The notes below the pieces were generated by a model that was not told the DNA's origin, searched no databases, and saw nothing but the letters and a program-made list of their open reading frames with translations. Shown one piece after another: positions 10,571-19,911 of a DNA stretch of 64,000 nt. Every line of letters begins with the position of its first letter. The stretch's first letter is position 1. The DNA is from Nodularia sp034931045 (GTDB lineage: Bacteria > Cyanobacteriota > Cyanobacteriia > Cyanobacteriales > Nostocaceae), in contig NZ_JAYGHH010000008.1 in the NCBI RefSeq assembly GCF_034931045.1, forward strand, positions 89,909 to 153,908, given 5' to 3'. The position numbers and the translations under genes were made by a program.

Positions 10571-13500
10571 AGACCATAGAAAAATTTCTGGCACACCTTT
10601 ACAGCCTAGATGTGAAACTGTGGATAGAAGATGCTAATTTGCGGTGTAGTATTCCTGAAGATGTGCTGACGGATGAACTTGGTGTAGAATTGCGATCGCG
10701 CAAACCTGAAATTATCAATTTTTTACGTCAAGCTAAGTCTTCTGCAATCAATTATTCACAAGCAATTTTACCAGCAGAACGCCATGAAAATCTGCCCCTT
10801 TCTTTTGCTCAACAAAGATTGTGGTTTTTAGAACAATTGCAACTGGGGAATGCTACATATAATTTACCCACGGCAGTGCGATTAAAGGGGAATTTAGATG
10901 TTAGGGTATTAGAGCGATCGCTTAATGAAATTATCCAGCGTCATGAAGTATTACGGACACAATTCAAAACCGTAAATGGCAATCCTATTTTACAAATTCA
11001 GCCCAATGTCACTCTTCCCCTAATTGTCGTCGATTTACAAGCATTTAATCCCCTAGAACAAGATGAAGAAGTCCGCCAACTCGCCTTAAAAGCAGCACAG
11101 ACACCCTTTGATTTAGCCACAGATGTACTATTGCGGGTGAAAATTCTCCGTTTGGCTAAAGATGAAAACGTAGTGTTATTTACCATGCACCACATCATCT
11201 CTGATGGTTGGTCAATGGAAATATTAATTAAGGAATTAGCAACCCTTTATAATGCCTTTAGTACCAATCAACCATCCCCCTTACCAGAGTTAGCAATTCA
11301 GTATGTTGATTTTGCAGTTTGGCAGAGACAATGGTTACAAGGAGAAGTTTTAGACACGCAACTAGACTATTGGCGACAACAGTTAGGCGGTATTCTGCCA
11401 GTATTACAATTACCCACCGACTACCCCCGTGGACGAGTACAAACATTTCGGGGTGCAATTGAGTCTTTTTCTCTCTCTCCTCAGTTGAGTCAAGACATTA
11501 TCAAAATAGCAAAAAGTGCAGGTGTCACCCCCTTTCTTACCCTCCTCACAGCTTATAAAATCCTTCTGCATCGCTACACCGGACAAACAGATATACTCGT
11601 TGGTACTCCCGTAGCTAATCGCCATCGTCGGGAAATCGAAGGTTTAATTGGCTTTTTTGTCAACACATTAGTTTTAAGAACAAATCTCACAGATAATCCT
11701 AGTTTTCAGGATTTATTGCAACAGTTAAAAAATACCACTTGGCAAGCTTACGATCATCAGGATATACCTTTTGAGAAATTAGTAGAAGTTCTGCAACCAG
11801 AAAGAGATTTAAGCTTTAATCCTCTATTTCAGGTAAAATTCCGCTTAGAAAATGCTCCCACAGAAAAATTAGCATTACCGGGGTTAACTCTCACACCTCT
11901 AAATCGTACAGAAGCCAGCGCCAAACTAGATTTAAGTTTGGATATGTACGAGACATCAGCAGGTTTTGTGGGTGCATTTGAGTATAACCGAGATTTGTTT
12001 GCACCAGAGACAATTAGCTGCATGGTAGGACATTTTCAGACTCTACTAACAGCGATAGTTGACAACCCAGAAAAACGGATTTCCGAATTACCATTACTTA
12101 CAGAAAGTGAAAGGCAAAAAATCCTCATTGATTGGAATCAAACTCAGGTAGAATTTCCCAGTCATTTAACTTTTCAGGATTTATTTGCAGCGCAGGTAGA
12201 AAAGACACCGGATGCAGTAGCGGTTGTATTTGAAAATCAGTCTCTTACTTATAGAGAACTCAATCAAAAAAGTAATCAAGTTGCCCATTATTTGCAAAAA
12301 AAAGGAGTGAAACCAGAGATAATTGTGGGATTATGTGTAGAGCGATCGCCATTAATGATCATCGCTTTACTTGGTATTCTGAAAGCTGGTGGCGCATATC
12401 TTCCCCTAGACCCCAATTATCCCCCAGAACGTTTGGGATATATGTTGGCTGATTCCCAAGTTCCGATTTTGCTCACAGAAGCAAATCTGAAATTTTCCAC
12501 TCCCCCAAACTATGAAATAATCTATTTAGATACAGACTGGGAAATAATTTATCAATGCAGCACAGAGAACCCAGAAAGCGAAGTTACACCAGAAAATTTA
12601 GCTTATTTAATCTATACTTCCGGTTCCACTGGTAAACCCAAAGGCGTTTTAATTCCCCACATTGGCTTAACAAACCTCACAAAACATAAAATAGAAATTT
12701 GTGATGTTCATCCAGGTGATTGTGTACTGCAATTTTTCTCACTCAGCTTTGATGCTTCCATTCCCGAAATCATCATGGCCTTGGGAAGTGGTGCTAAACT
12801 TTGTCTCGCCAAATCAGAATCTTTACTACCCGGAGAAACCTTACTACAACTGCTACAAAATAATGCAGTTACTCATATAACTATTACCCCCTCAGCCCTG
12901 TCTCTACTTCCTTCAGCAGATTTACCACATTTGCGAATGATATTAGTAGGAGGGGAAGCCCCCTCACCTGAATTAATCGCCAAATGGTCAGAAGGAAGAC
13001 GCTTTATTAACGCTTATGGACCCACAGAAGTAACAGTTAACGCCAGCATGGTACTTTGTGGTAACGGTCATCCTTTGCTTCCCACCATTCGCCCCAGTGC
13101 CAATAAACAACTATATATATTAGATAATTATTTACAACCAGTTCCTATTGGTGTAATTGGTGAACTTTACATTGGTGGAATTGGTTTAGCAAGAGGTTAT
13201 TTGAACCGTCCAGATTTGACAGCAGAAAGATTCATTAAAAACCCATTTAGTCAGTTATCAGTTATCAGTTATCAGTCAACAGTCAACAGTCAACTCAGAC
13301 TTTATAAAACCGGCGACCTTGCTTGTTACTTACCTGATGGTCGCATCAAACTGTTAGGAAGGATTGATAATCAAGTAAAAATTCGTGGTTTTCGCATTGA
13401 ACCGCAAGAAGTAGAAACAGTATTGTGTCAAAATTCTGGGGTGCGTGCTGGGGTAGTAATTGTCCGCGAAGACCAACCAGAACAGAAGCGTTTAGTTGCT

Positions 13501-14007
13501 TACGTTGTTCCCAATGAAGAAACCAGGGAACAGGGAAAAGAAAATTTACTTAGTTCCCAGTCTCTCCGCAGCTTCATGCGCGAGAAGTTACCAGAATATT
13601 TGGTTCCTAGTGCATTTGTGCTGTTGAAGGATTTACCCCTAACACCTAACGGTAAAATAGATATCCACTCTCTCCCCGCACCCGAAGAAATACTCTCAAC
13701 ATCTGAATTTATTGCCCCTCGGACAGAAATTGAAGCGCAATTAGCCAATATTTACACCCAGATACTCAACTTAGAAAAAGTCAGTATTCACGATGACTTT
13801 TTTGAATTGGGGGGACATTCTCTCATTGCTACCCAATTAATTTCTCAAGCCTTACAGGTGTTTCAAGTGGAACTAACTGTAATGGATTTGTTTGATGCGC
13901 CGACAGTAGCAGGTATGGCGGAACGAATTTTGCAAAGACAATTAACGGCGGAAGTTACAGTGACATCTGAAACCGGAGACGATGAACGGGAGGAGTTTGA
14001 AATTTAA
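10567..14007 (+). CDS. Non-ribosomal peptide synthetase, TubC-type dock-C-A-T, unusual A pocket
   Basis: 1146 residues. Residues 1-56 form a TubC-like N-terminal docking domain (FLAHLYSLDVKLWIEDANLR, then a K/R-PEIINFL helix). The C domain has HHIISDGWS near 208, the A domain YTSGSTGKPKG near 680, and the T domain LGGHSLI near 1081. The pocket aligned to GrsA reads D-A-P-T-L-G-A-V-N. I cannot match it to a standard code; the D-A-x-T...A-V pattern is nearest to aromatic-accepting pockets (Phe/Tyr types), a weak inference. The acidic tail (DDEREEFEI) could dock to the internal TubC-like domain of the next protein, whose start shares one base with this stop (TAATG). A heptamer-type repeat lies in frame at 13250-13296. 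Confidence 0.94.
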   Translation: MKTIEKFLAHLYSLDVKLWIEDANLRCSIPEDVLTDELGVELRSRKPEIINFLRQAKSSAINYSQAILPAERHENLPLSFAQQRLWFLEQLQLGNATYNLPTAVRLKGNLDVRVLERSLNEIIQRHEVLRTQFKTVNGNPILQIQPNVTLPLIVVDLQAFNPLEQDEEVRQLALKAAQTPFDLATDVLLRVKILRLAKDENVVLFTMHHIISDGWSMEILIKELATLYNAFSTNQPSPLPELAIQYVDFAVWQRQWLQGEVLDTQLDYWRQQLGGILPVLQLPTDYPRGRVQTFRGAIESFSLSPQLSQDIIKIAKSAGVTPFLTLLTAYKILLHRYTGQTDILVGTPVANRHRREIEGLIGFFVNTLVLRTNLTDNPSFQDLLQQLKNTTWQAYDHQDIPFEKLVEVLQPERDLSFNPLFQVKFRLENAPTEKLALPGLTLTPLNRTEASAKLDLSLDMYETSAGFVGAFEYNRDLFAPETISCMVGHFQTLLTAIVDNPEKRISELPLLTESERQKILIDWNQTQVEFPSHLTFQDLFAAQVEKTPDAVAVVFENQSLTYRELNQKSNQVAHYLQKKGVKPEIIVGLCVERSPLMIIALLGILKAGGAYLPLDPNYPPERLGYMLADSQVPILLTEANLKFSTPPNYEIIYLDTDWEIIYQCSTENPESEVTPENLAYLIYTSGSTGKPKGVLIPHIGLTNLTKHKIEICDVHPGDCVLQFFSLSFDASIPEIIMALGSGAKLCLAKSESLLPGETLLQLLQNNAVTHITITPSALSLLPSADLPHLRMILVGGEAPSPELIAKWSEGRRFINAYGPTEVTVNASMVLCGNGHPLLPTIRPSANKQLYILDNYLQPVPIGVIGELYIGGIGLARGYLNRPDLTAERFIKNPFSQLSVISYQSTVNSQLRLYKTGDLACYLPDGRIKLLGRIDNQVKIRGFRIEPQEVETVLCQNSGVRAGVVIVREDQPEQKRLVAYVVPNEETREQGKENLLSSQSLRSFMREKLPEYLVPSAFVLLKDLPLTPNGKIDIHSLPAPEEILSTSEFIAPRTEIEAQLANIYTQILNLEKVSIHDDFFELGGHSLIATQLISQALQVFQVELTVMDLFDAPTVAGMAERILQRQLTAEVTVTSETGDDEREEFEI
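13250..13296 (+). repeat. In-frame 'tcagtta/cagtcaa' tandem repeat inside an A domain
   Basis: Copies of agttatc followed by agtcaac encode SQLSVISYQSTVNSQLR directly before the LYKTGD core. The position matches that of the unrelated repeat at 2030-2062 in A1 of the first NRPS, so this loop has been invaded independently in two proteins. Confidence 0.75.
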
Positions 14008-17000
14008 TGATGAACCAATTAATTTACCTGAAACCCAATGTCATCGTTGAACCACTTGTCAATCAGTGGTATGGGTGGTCATACTTAATTTCTCCCGCTA
14101 CAGCCGCAATGTATATTGCTCATTCCCATCTACCAATTATGCAATCTTTTGTAGCTGCACCCCAGGTACATCAAGATGCTTTAAAAAATCCGGCGATGAT
14201 TGGCGGTCCTTTCATTAACTATGATTCCAGTCGAGTTGAGGATATACAGATATTACTAGAGACAACCCAAAAACAGCAAGCGCACCTGCTAGAACTGGCG
14301 CAAGCAATTCAAGATTTAGAAAAAATATTAGCTGAACATACTCAGGGTTATTCCTTAGAGCCTTTGTATGGGAAAATTCCTCAAGCCTTACGTGGATATG
14401 TGGAATTGGTGCAAGATAGCAACAATTATCCGTCAATTCGCTTTATTGAAGGGTTACTTTATCGCAGTCCATATTATAATCCCGCCAATCAATCGGTGAA
14501 TTTGTACTTGGGTGATGGAGATAAACGGGCTTTTGTTTTGAGTACACCACGCTTACCAGATGAGCAGAGTATACATCTAAAAACGGCATTTAGCGATCGC
14601 GCACTTGACCAACTCTTTCAAATGCGTCACACTCCCCAGCCCTATGAAGATATTCGAGATACCCTCAAAATTCAACCCCAGCAAGAAACTCTATTTGCAG
14701 ACTTTTTCACCACCACACCCCCCAAACAAGAACCAGACTACAGAGGGGAAGCTGTCCGAGTTCGTTATTTTGGTCATGCGTGCGTTTTAATTCAAACTGA
14801 GTCCATTAGTATTCTTTGTGACCCCATCATTAGTTATCCCGATGATTCTGGAGATAATCGTTACACATACCAGCATCTCCCCCCGGTGATTGACTACGTT
14901 CTGATCACCCACAATCATCAAGACCATATAATGTTAGAAACACTGTTGCAGTTACGCCACAAAATTCAAACTGTGGTCGTTCCTAAAAGTAATAAGGGAA
15001 CCTTAATTGACCCTTCTTTAAAATTGATGCTGCAACAAATTGGGTTTAAAAATGTCCGTGAAATTGACGAATTAGAAGTAATTTATCTTACCAAAGGTTA
15101 CATAACCGGATTACCATTTTTAGGAGAACATGGAGACTTAAATATTGCTGCAAAAGCTGCGTATTTAATTAATCTCAAAGGACGTTCAATTCTATGTGCC
15201 GCCGATTCTAATAATATTGACCCCCAACTGTACAGCCACCTACAGCAAATTTTTGGCGATATCGATGTATTGTTCATTGGTATGGAATGCGGTGGTGCGC
15301 CTTATACGTGGGCTTATGGGGCATTATTAACTAATCAAGTCCCGCGAAAAATTGCCCAAACACGACGCTTAGATGGTTCTGATAGTAGCAGGGCGATCGC
15401 CTTAGTGCAACAACTCCACCCCCAGCAAGTATACATTTATGCAATGGGTCAAGAACCTTGGCTCACCTTCATCACCTCAATTATTTATACCGCAGAATCC
15501 AAAGCCATAATCGAATCTAACCAACTCATAGCATATTGTCATAGCCAAGAAATTCTTAGTAAACGCCTCTTTGGTTGTGAAGAAATCTTCCTAAAACCAA
15601 ACCCTAAAACCTCATCAATTATAGGAAATATCAAAACTCACACCCTTTTACAACCGGAAGTTTGGGAAGGAGTATCTTCAATTCAATCATTTCTCTTTGA
15701 ATTGCAGCATCTAGATATTCGCATTTGGCTAGAAGATAGCGATAGCATACCCAAACTACGCTGTAACGCTCCCAAAGGAGTTTTAAAACCCACCTTAAAA
15801 GCACAATTACAGGAACGCAAAAGCGAAATAATCGAATTTCTGCAAAACTCTGGAAAAACAAAAGTAGAAATAGATTGGCAACAAGAAACAACCCTCGATT
15901 CAACAATTATTCCTTCTTCCTCATCTTCCTTATCCCCCGCAGCTTCCTTATTACTATTAACAGGTGCGACAGGATTTATCGGCGCATTTTTACTACAAGA
16001 ACTATTAAATAAAACCACCGCCTCAATTTATTGTTTAATCAGAGCCGAAAATATTGAAACAGCAAAACAAAGAATAGTCAAAACCTTACAAAACTACCAA
16101 ATTTGGGATAACTCATACTCAGAAAGAATTATTCCCATAGTAGGCGACTTAGCCAAACCAAAATTAGGACTATCTGCACTAGAATTCGCCAACTTAGCCA
16201 ACCAAATAGACATAATTTATCATAATGGAGCAAAGGTAAATCATACAGAACCTTACAACCGTTTAAAATCCGCCAACGTGTTAGGTACACAGGAAATTTT
16301 CAGACTAGCAAGCCAGAGCAAATTAAAACCTGTACATTTAATTTCCTCAACCAGCATTTTTGCAGCCAATAATCATACTAACTTACAGGTAACAGAAGAT
16401 GATAACTTAGATAAATATAGTATCCCTATTGGTGGATATGCTCAGAGTAAATGGGCAGCCGAACAATTAGCCATAACTGCCATAAACCGAGGAATACCAG
16501 TCAACATCTACAGATTAGGAGCAGTTTCAGGAGATAGTAAAACCGGAGCATTTAATCAAGACGACTTTCTCTATAAACTGCTTCTAGGCTACGTGCAGTT
16601 AGGCAGTATACCAGATACAGCTATGCCCTTAGACATCTTACCAGTAGATTACGTCTGTACTGCCATTATCGAACTATCAAAAATAGCATCTCAGCCTCAA
16701 ATTTTCCATATCATCCAACCAAAACCTGTCTCCTCAGAGATGGTTTTTGAACAACTAAAAAAAATCGGCTTTAAAATTGAGAAAATTTCCTACCAAGAAT
16801 GGAGAAACAAAATATTAGAAATAGCCCAAAATTCCCCAGAACATATCCTATATCCACTAATTCCCCTACTACCGAAACAAAGAACCACCCATGAATCACA
16901 ACCCAATACTAAATTGCAAATTGACAACAAAAAAACCCAAAACATCCTCAATCAACTAATCACCCCACCCACCATCAACGAAAACCTAATACAAACCTAC

Positions 17001-17045
17001 CTCTCCCACCTCATCCAACAAAACTGGATTAAAAAACTCCCTTAA
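14007..17045 (+). CDS. CmlA-like diiron hydroxylase / TubC-type docking domain / thioester reductase fusion
   Basis: 1012 residues in three parts. Residues 1-545 resemble CmlA, the beta-lactamase-fold diiron oxygenase that beta-hydroxylates a carrier-bound amino acid in chloramphenicol synthesis: a long N-terminal domain, then HNHQDH (H302, H304, D306, H307), FLGEHGD (E374), CAADSN (D400) and GMECGGAPYTWAYG. These fall three residues before the CmlA ligands as I recall them (305, 307, 309, 310, 377, 403); I could not assign the last His ligand with confidence. Residues about 556-613 repeat the TubC-type docking fold seen at the N terminus of the preceding NRPS. Residues about 648-960 are an NAD(P)H-dependent thioester reductase (TGATGFIG at 652-659; Y811 and K815 of YxxxK). 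The protein has no carrier domain, so it must act in trans, plausibly on the T domain of the preceding gene, hydroxylating its residue and releasing the chain as an aldehyde or alcohol. Confidence 0.85.
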   Translation: MMNQLIYLKPNVIVEPLVNQWYGWSYLISPATAAMYIAHSHLPIMQSFVAAPQVHQDALKNPAMIGGPFINYDSSRVEDIQILLETTQKQQAHLLELAQAIQDLEKILAEHTQGYSLEPLYGKIPQALRGYVELVQDSNNYPSIRFIEGLLYRSPYYNPANQSVNLYLGDGDKRAFVLSTPRLPDEQSIHLKTAFSDRALDQLFQMRHTPQPYEDIRDTLKIQPQQETLFADFFTTTPPKQEPDYRGEAVRVRYFGHACVLIQTESISILCDPIISYPDDSGDNRYTYQHLPPVIDYVLITHNHQDHIMLETLLQLRHKIQTVVVPKSNKGTLIDPSLKLMLQQIGFKNVREIDELEVIYLTKGYITGLPFLGEHGDLNIAAKAAYLINLKGRSILCAADSNNIDPQLYSHLQQIFGDIDVLFIGMECGGAPYTWAYGALLTNQVPRKIAQTRRLDGSDSSRAIALVQQLHPQQVYIYAMGQEPWLTFITSIIYTAESKAIIESNQLIAYCHSQEILSKRLFGCEEIFLKPNPKTSSIIGNIKTHTLLQPEVWEGVSSIQSFLFELQHLDIRIWLEDSDSIPKLRCNAPKGVLKPTLKAQLQERKSEIIEFLQNSGKTKVEIDWQQETTLDSTIIPSSSSSLSPAASLLLLTGATGFIGAFLLQELLNKTTASIYCLIRAENIETAKQRIVKTLQNYQIWDNSYSERIIPIVGDLAKPKLGLSALEFANLANQIDIIYHNGAKVNHTEPYNRLKSANVLGTQEIFRLASQSKLKPVHLISSTSIFAANNHTNLQVTEDDNLDKYSIPIGGYAQSKWAAEQLAITAINRGIPVNIYRLGAVSGDSKTGAFNQDDFLYKLLLGYVQLGSIPDTAMPLDILPVDYVCTAIIELSKIASQPQIFHIIQPKPVSSEMVFEQLKKIGFKIEKISYQEWRNKILEIAQNSPEHILYPLIPLLPKQRTTHESQPNTKLQIDNKKTQNILNQLITPPTINENLIQTYLSHLIQQNWIKKLP

Positions 17046-17074
17046 ACCTCCGCGAACCTCTGCGTTTAAAAATC

Positions 17075-17953
17075 ATGATATCAAACACACCAAACCATAC
17101 AGAATACGATACCTGGGCATGGCTATATAACCAAACAATGGGGCCAGAATATTGCCAAAACCAACTAAAACCCCTAGAAAAAATCCTCCTCCCCCGACTA
17201 AACCAAAACGCACAAATCCTAGACTTATGCTGTGGAACAGGACAACTAGTGCAAATTTTAATTAATCAAGGATATCAAATAACAGGCATAGACAACTCCA
17301 AGCAAATGTTAAATTATGCCCGTCAAAATGCACCCAACGGCAAATTTATACTAGCAGATGCGCGTTCCTTTGAACTTCCCCCATCCTTTGAAGCAGTTTT
17401 TTCTACAAGTGCGGCACTCAATCACATCATGACAATTCCCGAACTTCAGCAAGTCTTTCAAAGAGTATATTCAGCCCTCAAAGATAACGGCTGGTTTCTC
17501 TTTGATATCAACCATCATCAACAAATGCAACGCTGGTGGAGAGGCAAAATTGTCGAAGGAGAAATCGAAAAAAAATACGCTTGGATGCTGACACCAAACT
17601 ATAACCCCGAAAAACGTAAAGGCTACTTTCAAGTCACTATGTTCCAACAAAAAACCAAACCATCATCTACACCTTTACTGCGAACAATATGGCGTTTATT
17701 TTCCCCAATATTAAACCACCGATTTTTATACAAACTCCGAATAAAATTCCTAACTGCATTTCAAGCCAAAGAAAAAAATTGGCAAAAAATGGCTGAAAAA
17801 TACCCCGTCAGAGGACATATCCCCGAAGAAATCAAAACTGCATTACAACAAACAGGCTTCACCGACATTCACATCCTCACCCTAGAAGGAAACCCCACAA
17901 TAGACGATAGACACTCAGCATACTTCCTATGCCGTAAACCCATAAATATTTAA
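17075..17953 (+). CDS. Class I SAM-dependent methyltransferase
   Basis: 292 residues. SAM-binding motif I is ILDLCCGTGQL (residues 48-58), followed by an acidic strand end (ITGIDNS) and FILADARSFELP, the usual order in Rossmann-fold methyltransferases. It lies 29 bp after the hydroxylase/reductase fusion, and that gap consists of a dispersed repeat (cctctgcgttta). It is inside the NRPS/PKS cluster and on the same strand, so a tailoring O- or N-methylation of the peptide is the natural guess. No NRPS here has an embedded methylation domain. The substrate cannot be read from the sequence. Confidence 0.85.
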   Translation: MISNTPNHTEYDTWAWLYNQTMGPEYCQNQLKPLEKILLPRLNQNAQILDLCCGTGQLVQILINQGYQITGIDNSKQMLNYARQNAPNGKFILADARSFELPPSFEAVFSTSAALNHIMTIPELQQVFQRVYSALKDNGWFLFDINHHQQMQRWWRGKIVEGEIEKKYAWMLTPNYNPEKRKGYFQVTMFQQKTKPSSTPLLRTIWRLFSPILNHRFLYKLRIKFLTAFQAKEKNWQKMAEKYPVRGHIPEEIKTALQQTGFTDIHILTLEGNPTIDDRHSAYFLCRKPINI

Positions 17954-17971
17954 CTTTTCTTCCTTTGCGTT

Positions 17972-18114
17972 TAAGGGACTTATAAGAAATAAATTATCCA
18001 AATAAACGTTCGCGTAGCGTGCGCGTAGCGCATACCACAGAGACACAGAGGACACAGAGTTATGAGACTTTGAGAGTTAGGTGATTGAGTATTTTTTTAT
18101 TTGGAAGTCCCTAA
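17972..18114. mobile_element. MITE-like element upstream of the aminotransferase gene
   Basis: The left end reads TTAAGGGACTTATAAGAAAT; the right end, reverse complemented, reads TTAGGGACTTCCAAATAAAA. They form imperfect terminal inverted repeats sharing GGGACTT and an A-rich stretch. The interior holds typical Nostoc repeats (gcgtagcg palindromes, cacagagacacagagg). The right end is nearly identical (24 of 25 bases) to the left end of the 104-bp repeats at 25896 and 41405. There is no coding capacity. Confidence 0.5.
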
Positions 18115-18159
18115 CGTACTTCGTACTTCGCTTTGCTGATGCGTGAGCTTAAAAAAACC

Positions 18160-19635
18160 ATGACAACAACGAAAAACCCCCCACAACAGTATCTAGAAAC
18201 ATTCATCCAAAAATATACTCAACGTACCCAAACCTCCAAAAACCTAGCCCAAAAACATCGGCAAATATTAGCCGATAAAACCTCAATTGGCATCAAATTC
18301 ACCCCAGAAATCAAAGAACTTTGCTACCCTATTGCTGTAGAAAAATCTAATGGTTCTCGACTGTGGGATATTGATGGCAACGAATACATAGACATTCTTA
18401 TGGGGTTAGGAACTAACTTATTTGGACATAACCCCCCATTCATCCAAACAGCCATCACCGAACAACTACAACGAGGAATGCACATTGGTGTCCAAAATAC
18501 AATAGCTGGAGAAGTAGCCCAACTCATCAGTGAATTAACAGGTGCAGAACGCGTCACCTTTAGCAACACAGGTACAGAAGCAGTGATGACGGCTGTACGT
18601 ATAGCCCGCGCCGCTACAAAACGTTCAAAAATAGTGATTTTCACCAATTCCTATCACGGACATTTTGATGCTGTACTTGTACGGGCAACAATGACAGAGT
18701 ATGCTAAAAAAGCTGCTCGTCGCGTCATGGCAGCGAAATCCGGTAGTTTTCTTGGTAGACTACTACAGCCAATTCAAGCAGGTTTAGCAGCCAACCTCAA
18801 CCCCAAAGCCGTACCCGCCGCCCCAGGAATTCCGCCCAGTGCAGCCGATGACGTGCTGATTTTAGAATACGGTAATGAACATTCCTTAAACTTAATTCGC
18901 AAACACCGCCAAGAAATTGCAGCTGTTTTAGTAGAACCTGTACAAAGCCGTTTTCCCGAACTCCAACCCCGCGAATTTCTGCAACACTTGCGACAAATCA
19001 CCCAAGAACTGGGAATAGTCCTAATTTTTGATGAAATGGTGACAGGTTTTCGCATCCACTCCGGAGGAGCGCAAGCATATTTTGGTGTAAAAGCAGACAT
19101 TGCTACATATAGTAAAATAGTTGGAGGTGGGCTACCACTTTCGGTAATTGCTGGCAAAGCAAGTTATATGAATTACATAGATGGTGGACAATGGCAATTT
19201 GGTGATGATTCCGCCCCTCAAGTCCCCACAACCTTCTTTGCTGGGACATTTTGTAAACACCCCCTCGCCCTCGCCGCCGCCCATGCCACCTTACAACATC
19301 TCAAAACATCGGGTATTGCATTACACCAAGCTTTAAATGAACGAACTACGCAGCTTGTCAGTAATTTAAACGCTGATTTGGCACAACAAAATATAGCCAT
19401 TAAGTTTACCAGCTTTGGGTCATTTTTTGCTGTAGCTACTTCCCAAAGCGCAGTTCCCCCAATGGCGATGAATCTACTTTCCTATCATCTCATAGAAAAA
19501 GGAATACACCTGCGCCAAGGAGACAAAGGCGGATTTCTTTCCACAGCACACACAGACGAAGATATTAACCTCATCAAAAAAGCATTTATCGAGAGTATTA
19601 AAGAATTGCAAACCCAAGGATTTATCAACAACTAA
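18160..19635 (+). CDS. Class III PLP-dependent aminotransferase (GSA-aminotransferase type)
   Basis: 491 residues from the ATG at 18160; an in-frame TTG at 18133 would add nine residues but lies next to repeat DNA. It has the class III fold pattern: SNTGTEAVMTAVRIAR cofactor loop, NSYHGHFD, IFDEMVTGFR and the PLP-lysine motif SKIVGGGLP (Lys about 319). It resembles the aminotransferase domains built into cyanobacterial hybrid synthetases such as McyE, which convert a carrier-bound beta-ketone into a beta-amine, but here it is free-standing. The PKS module 1.6 kb downstream has a KR with a degenerate cofactor motif, which would leave a beta-keto group for such an enzyme; that link is inference. 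Confidence 0.88.
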   Translation: MTTTKNPPQQYLETFIQKYTQRTQTSKNLAQKHRQILADKTSIGIKFTPEIKELCYPIAVEKSNGSRLWDIDGNEYIDILMGLGTNLFGHNPPFIQTAITEQLQRGMHIGVQNTIAGEVAQLISELTGAERVTFSNTGTEAVMTAVRIARAATKRSKIVIFTNSYHGHFDAVLVRATMTEYAKKAARRVMAAKSGSFLGRLLQPIQAGLAANLNPKAVPAAPGIPPSAADDVLILEYGNEHSLNLIRKHRQEIAAVLVEPVQSRFPELQPREFLQHLRQITQELGIVLIFDEMVTGFRIHSGGAQAYFGVKADIATYSKIVGGGLPLSVIAGKASYMNYIDGGQWQFGDDSAPQVPTTFFAGTFCKHPLALAAAHATLQHLKTSGIALHQALNERTTQLVSNLNADLAQQNIAIKFTSFGSFFAVATSQSAVPPMAMNLLSYHLIEKGIHLRQGDKGGFLSTAHTDEDINLIKKAFIESIKELQTQGFINN

Positions 19636-19650
19636 AAGAGGAATAAAACC

Positions 19651-19902
19651 ATGCCACAAATCGGAAAATACTGCAAAGCTTATCGACTACAACAACTGCG
19701 TCAATATAAAAACTGGCAAGAGAACCCAAACCTCCAACAACAACTAACAGAAGATAGTATTCTCTACCTACAAGAAAACTATGTAGTAACAACCGGAATT
19801 TATCTCGACCAAAACATCATATTTGATCACATCACCCCCGAATGGCAAGAATTTTGTCAACAAACCTTACAATTCACTATAGCAATCCTAAATGAGACGT
19901 GA
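19651..19902 (+). CDS. Small unrecognised protein in the biosynthetic cluster
   Basis: 83 residues, rich in Gln and Tyr (YCKAYRLQQLRQYKNW, then YLQENYVVTTGIYLD and ITPEWQEFCQQTL). It starts 15 bp after the aminotransferase stop, with agaggaataaaacc before the ATG, so it is very likely co-transcribed. I see no signal peptide, membrane segment or known motif. The two conserved-looking cysteines are too few for a metal site. I do not recognise the family; a small accessory or scaffold role next to the aminotransferase is only a guess. Confidence 0.65.
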   Translation: MPQIGKYCKAYRLQQLRQYKNWQENPNLQQQLTEDSILYLQENYVVTTGIYLDQNIIFDHITPEWQEFCQQTLQFTIAILNET

Positions 19903-19911
19903 ACATCTTTT

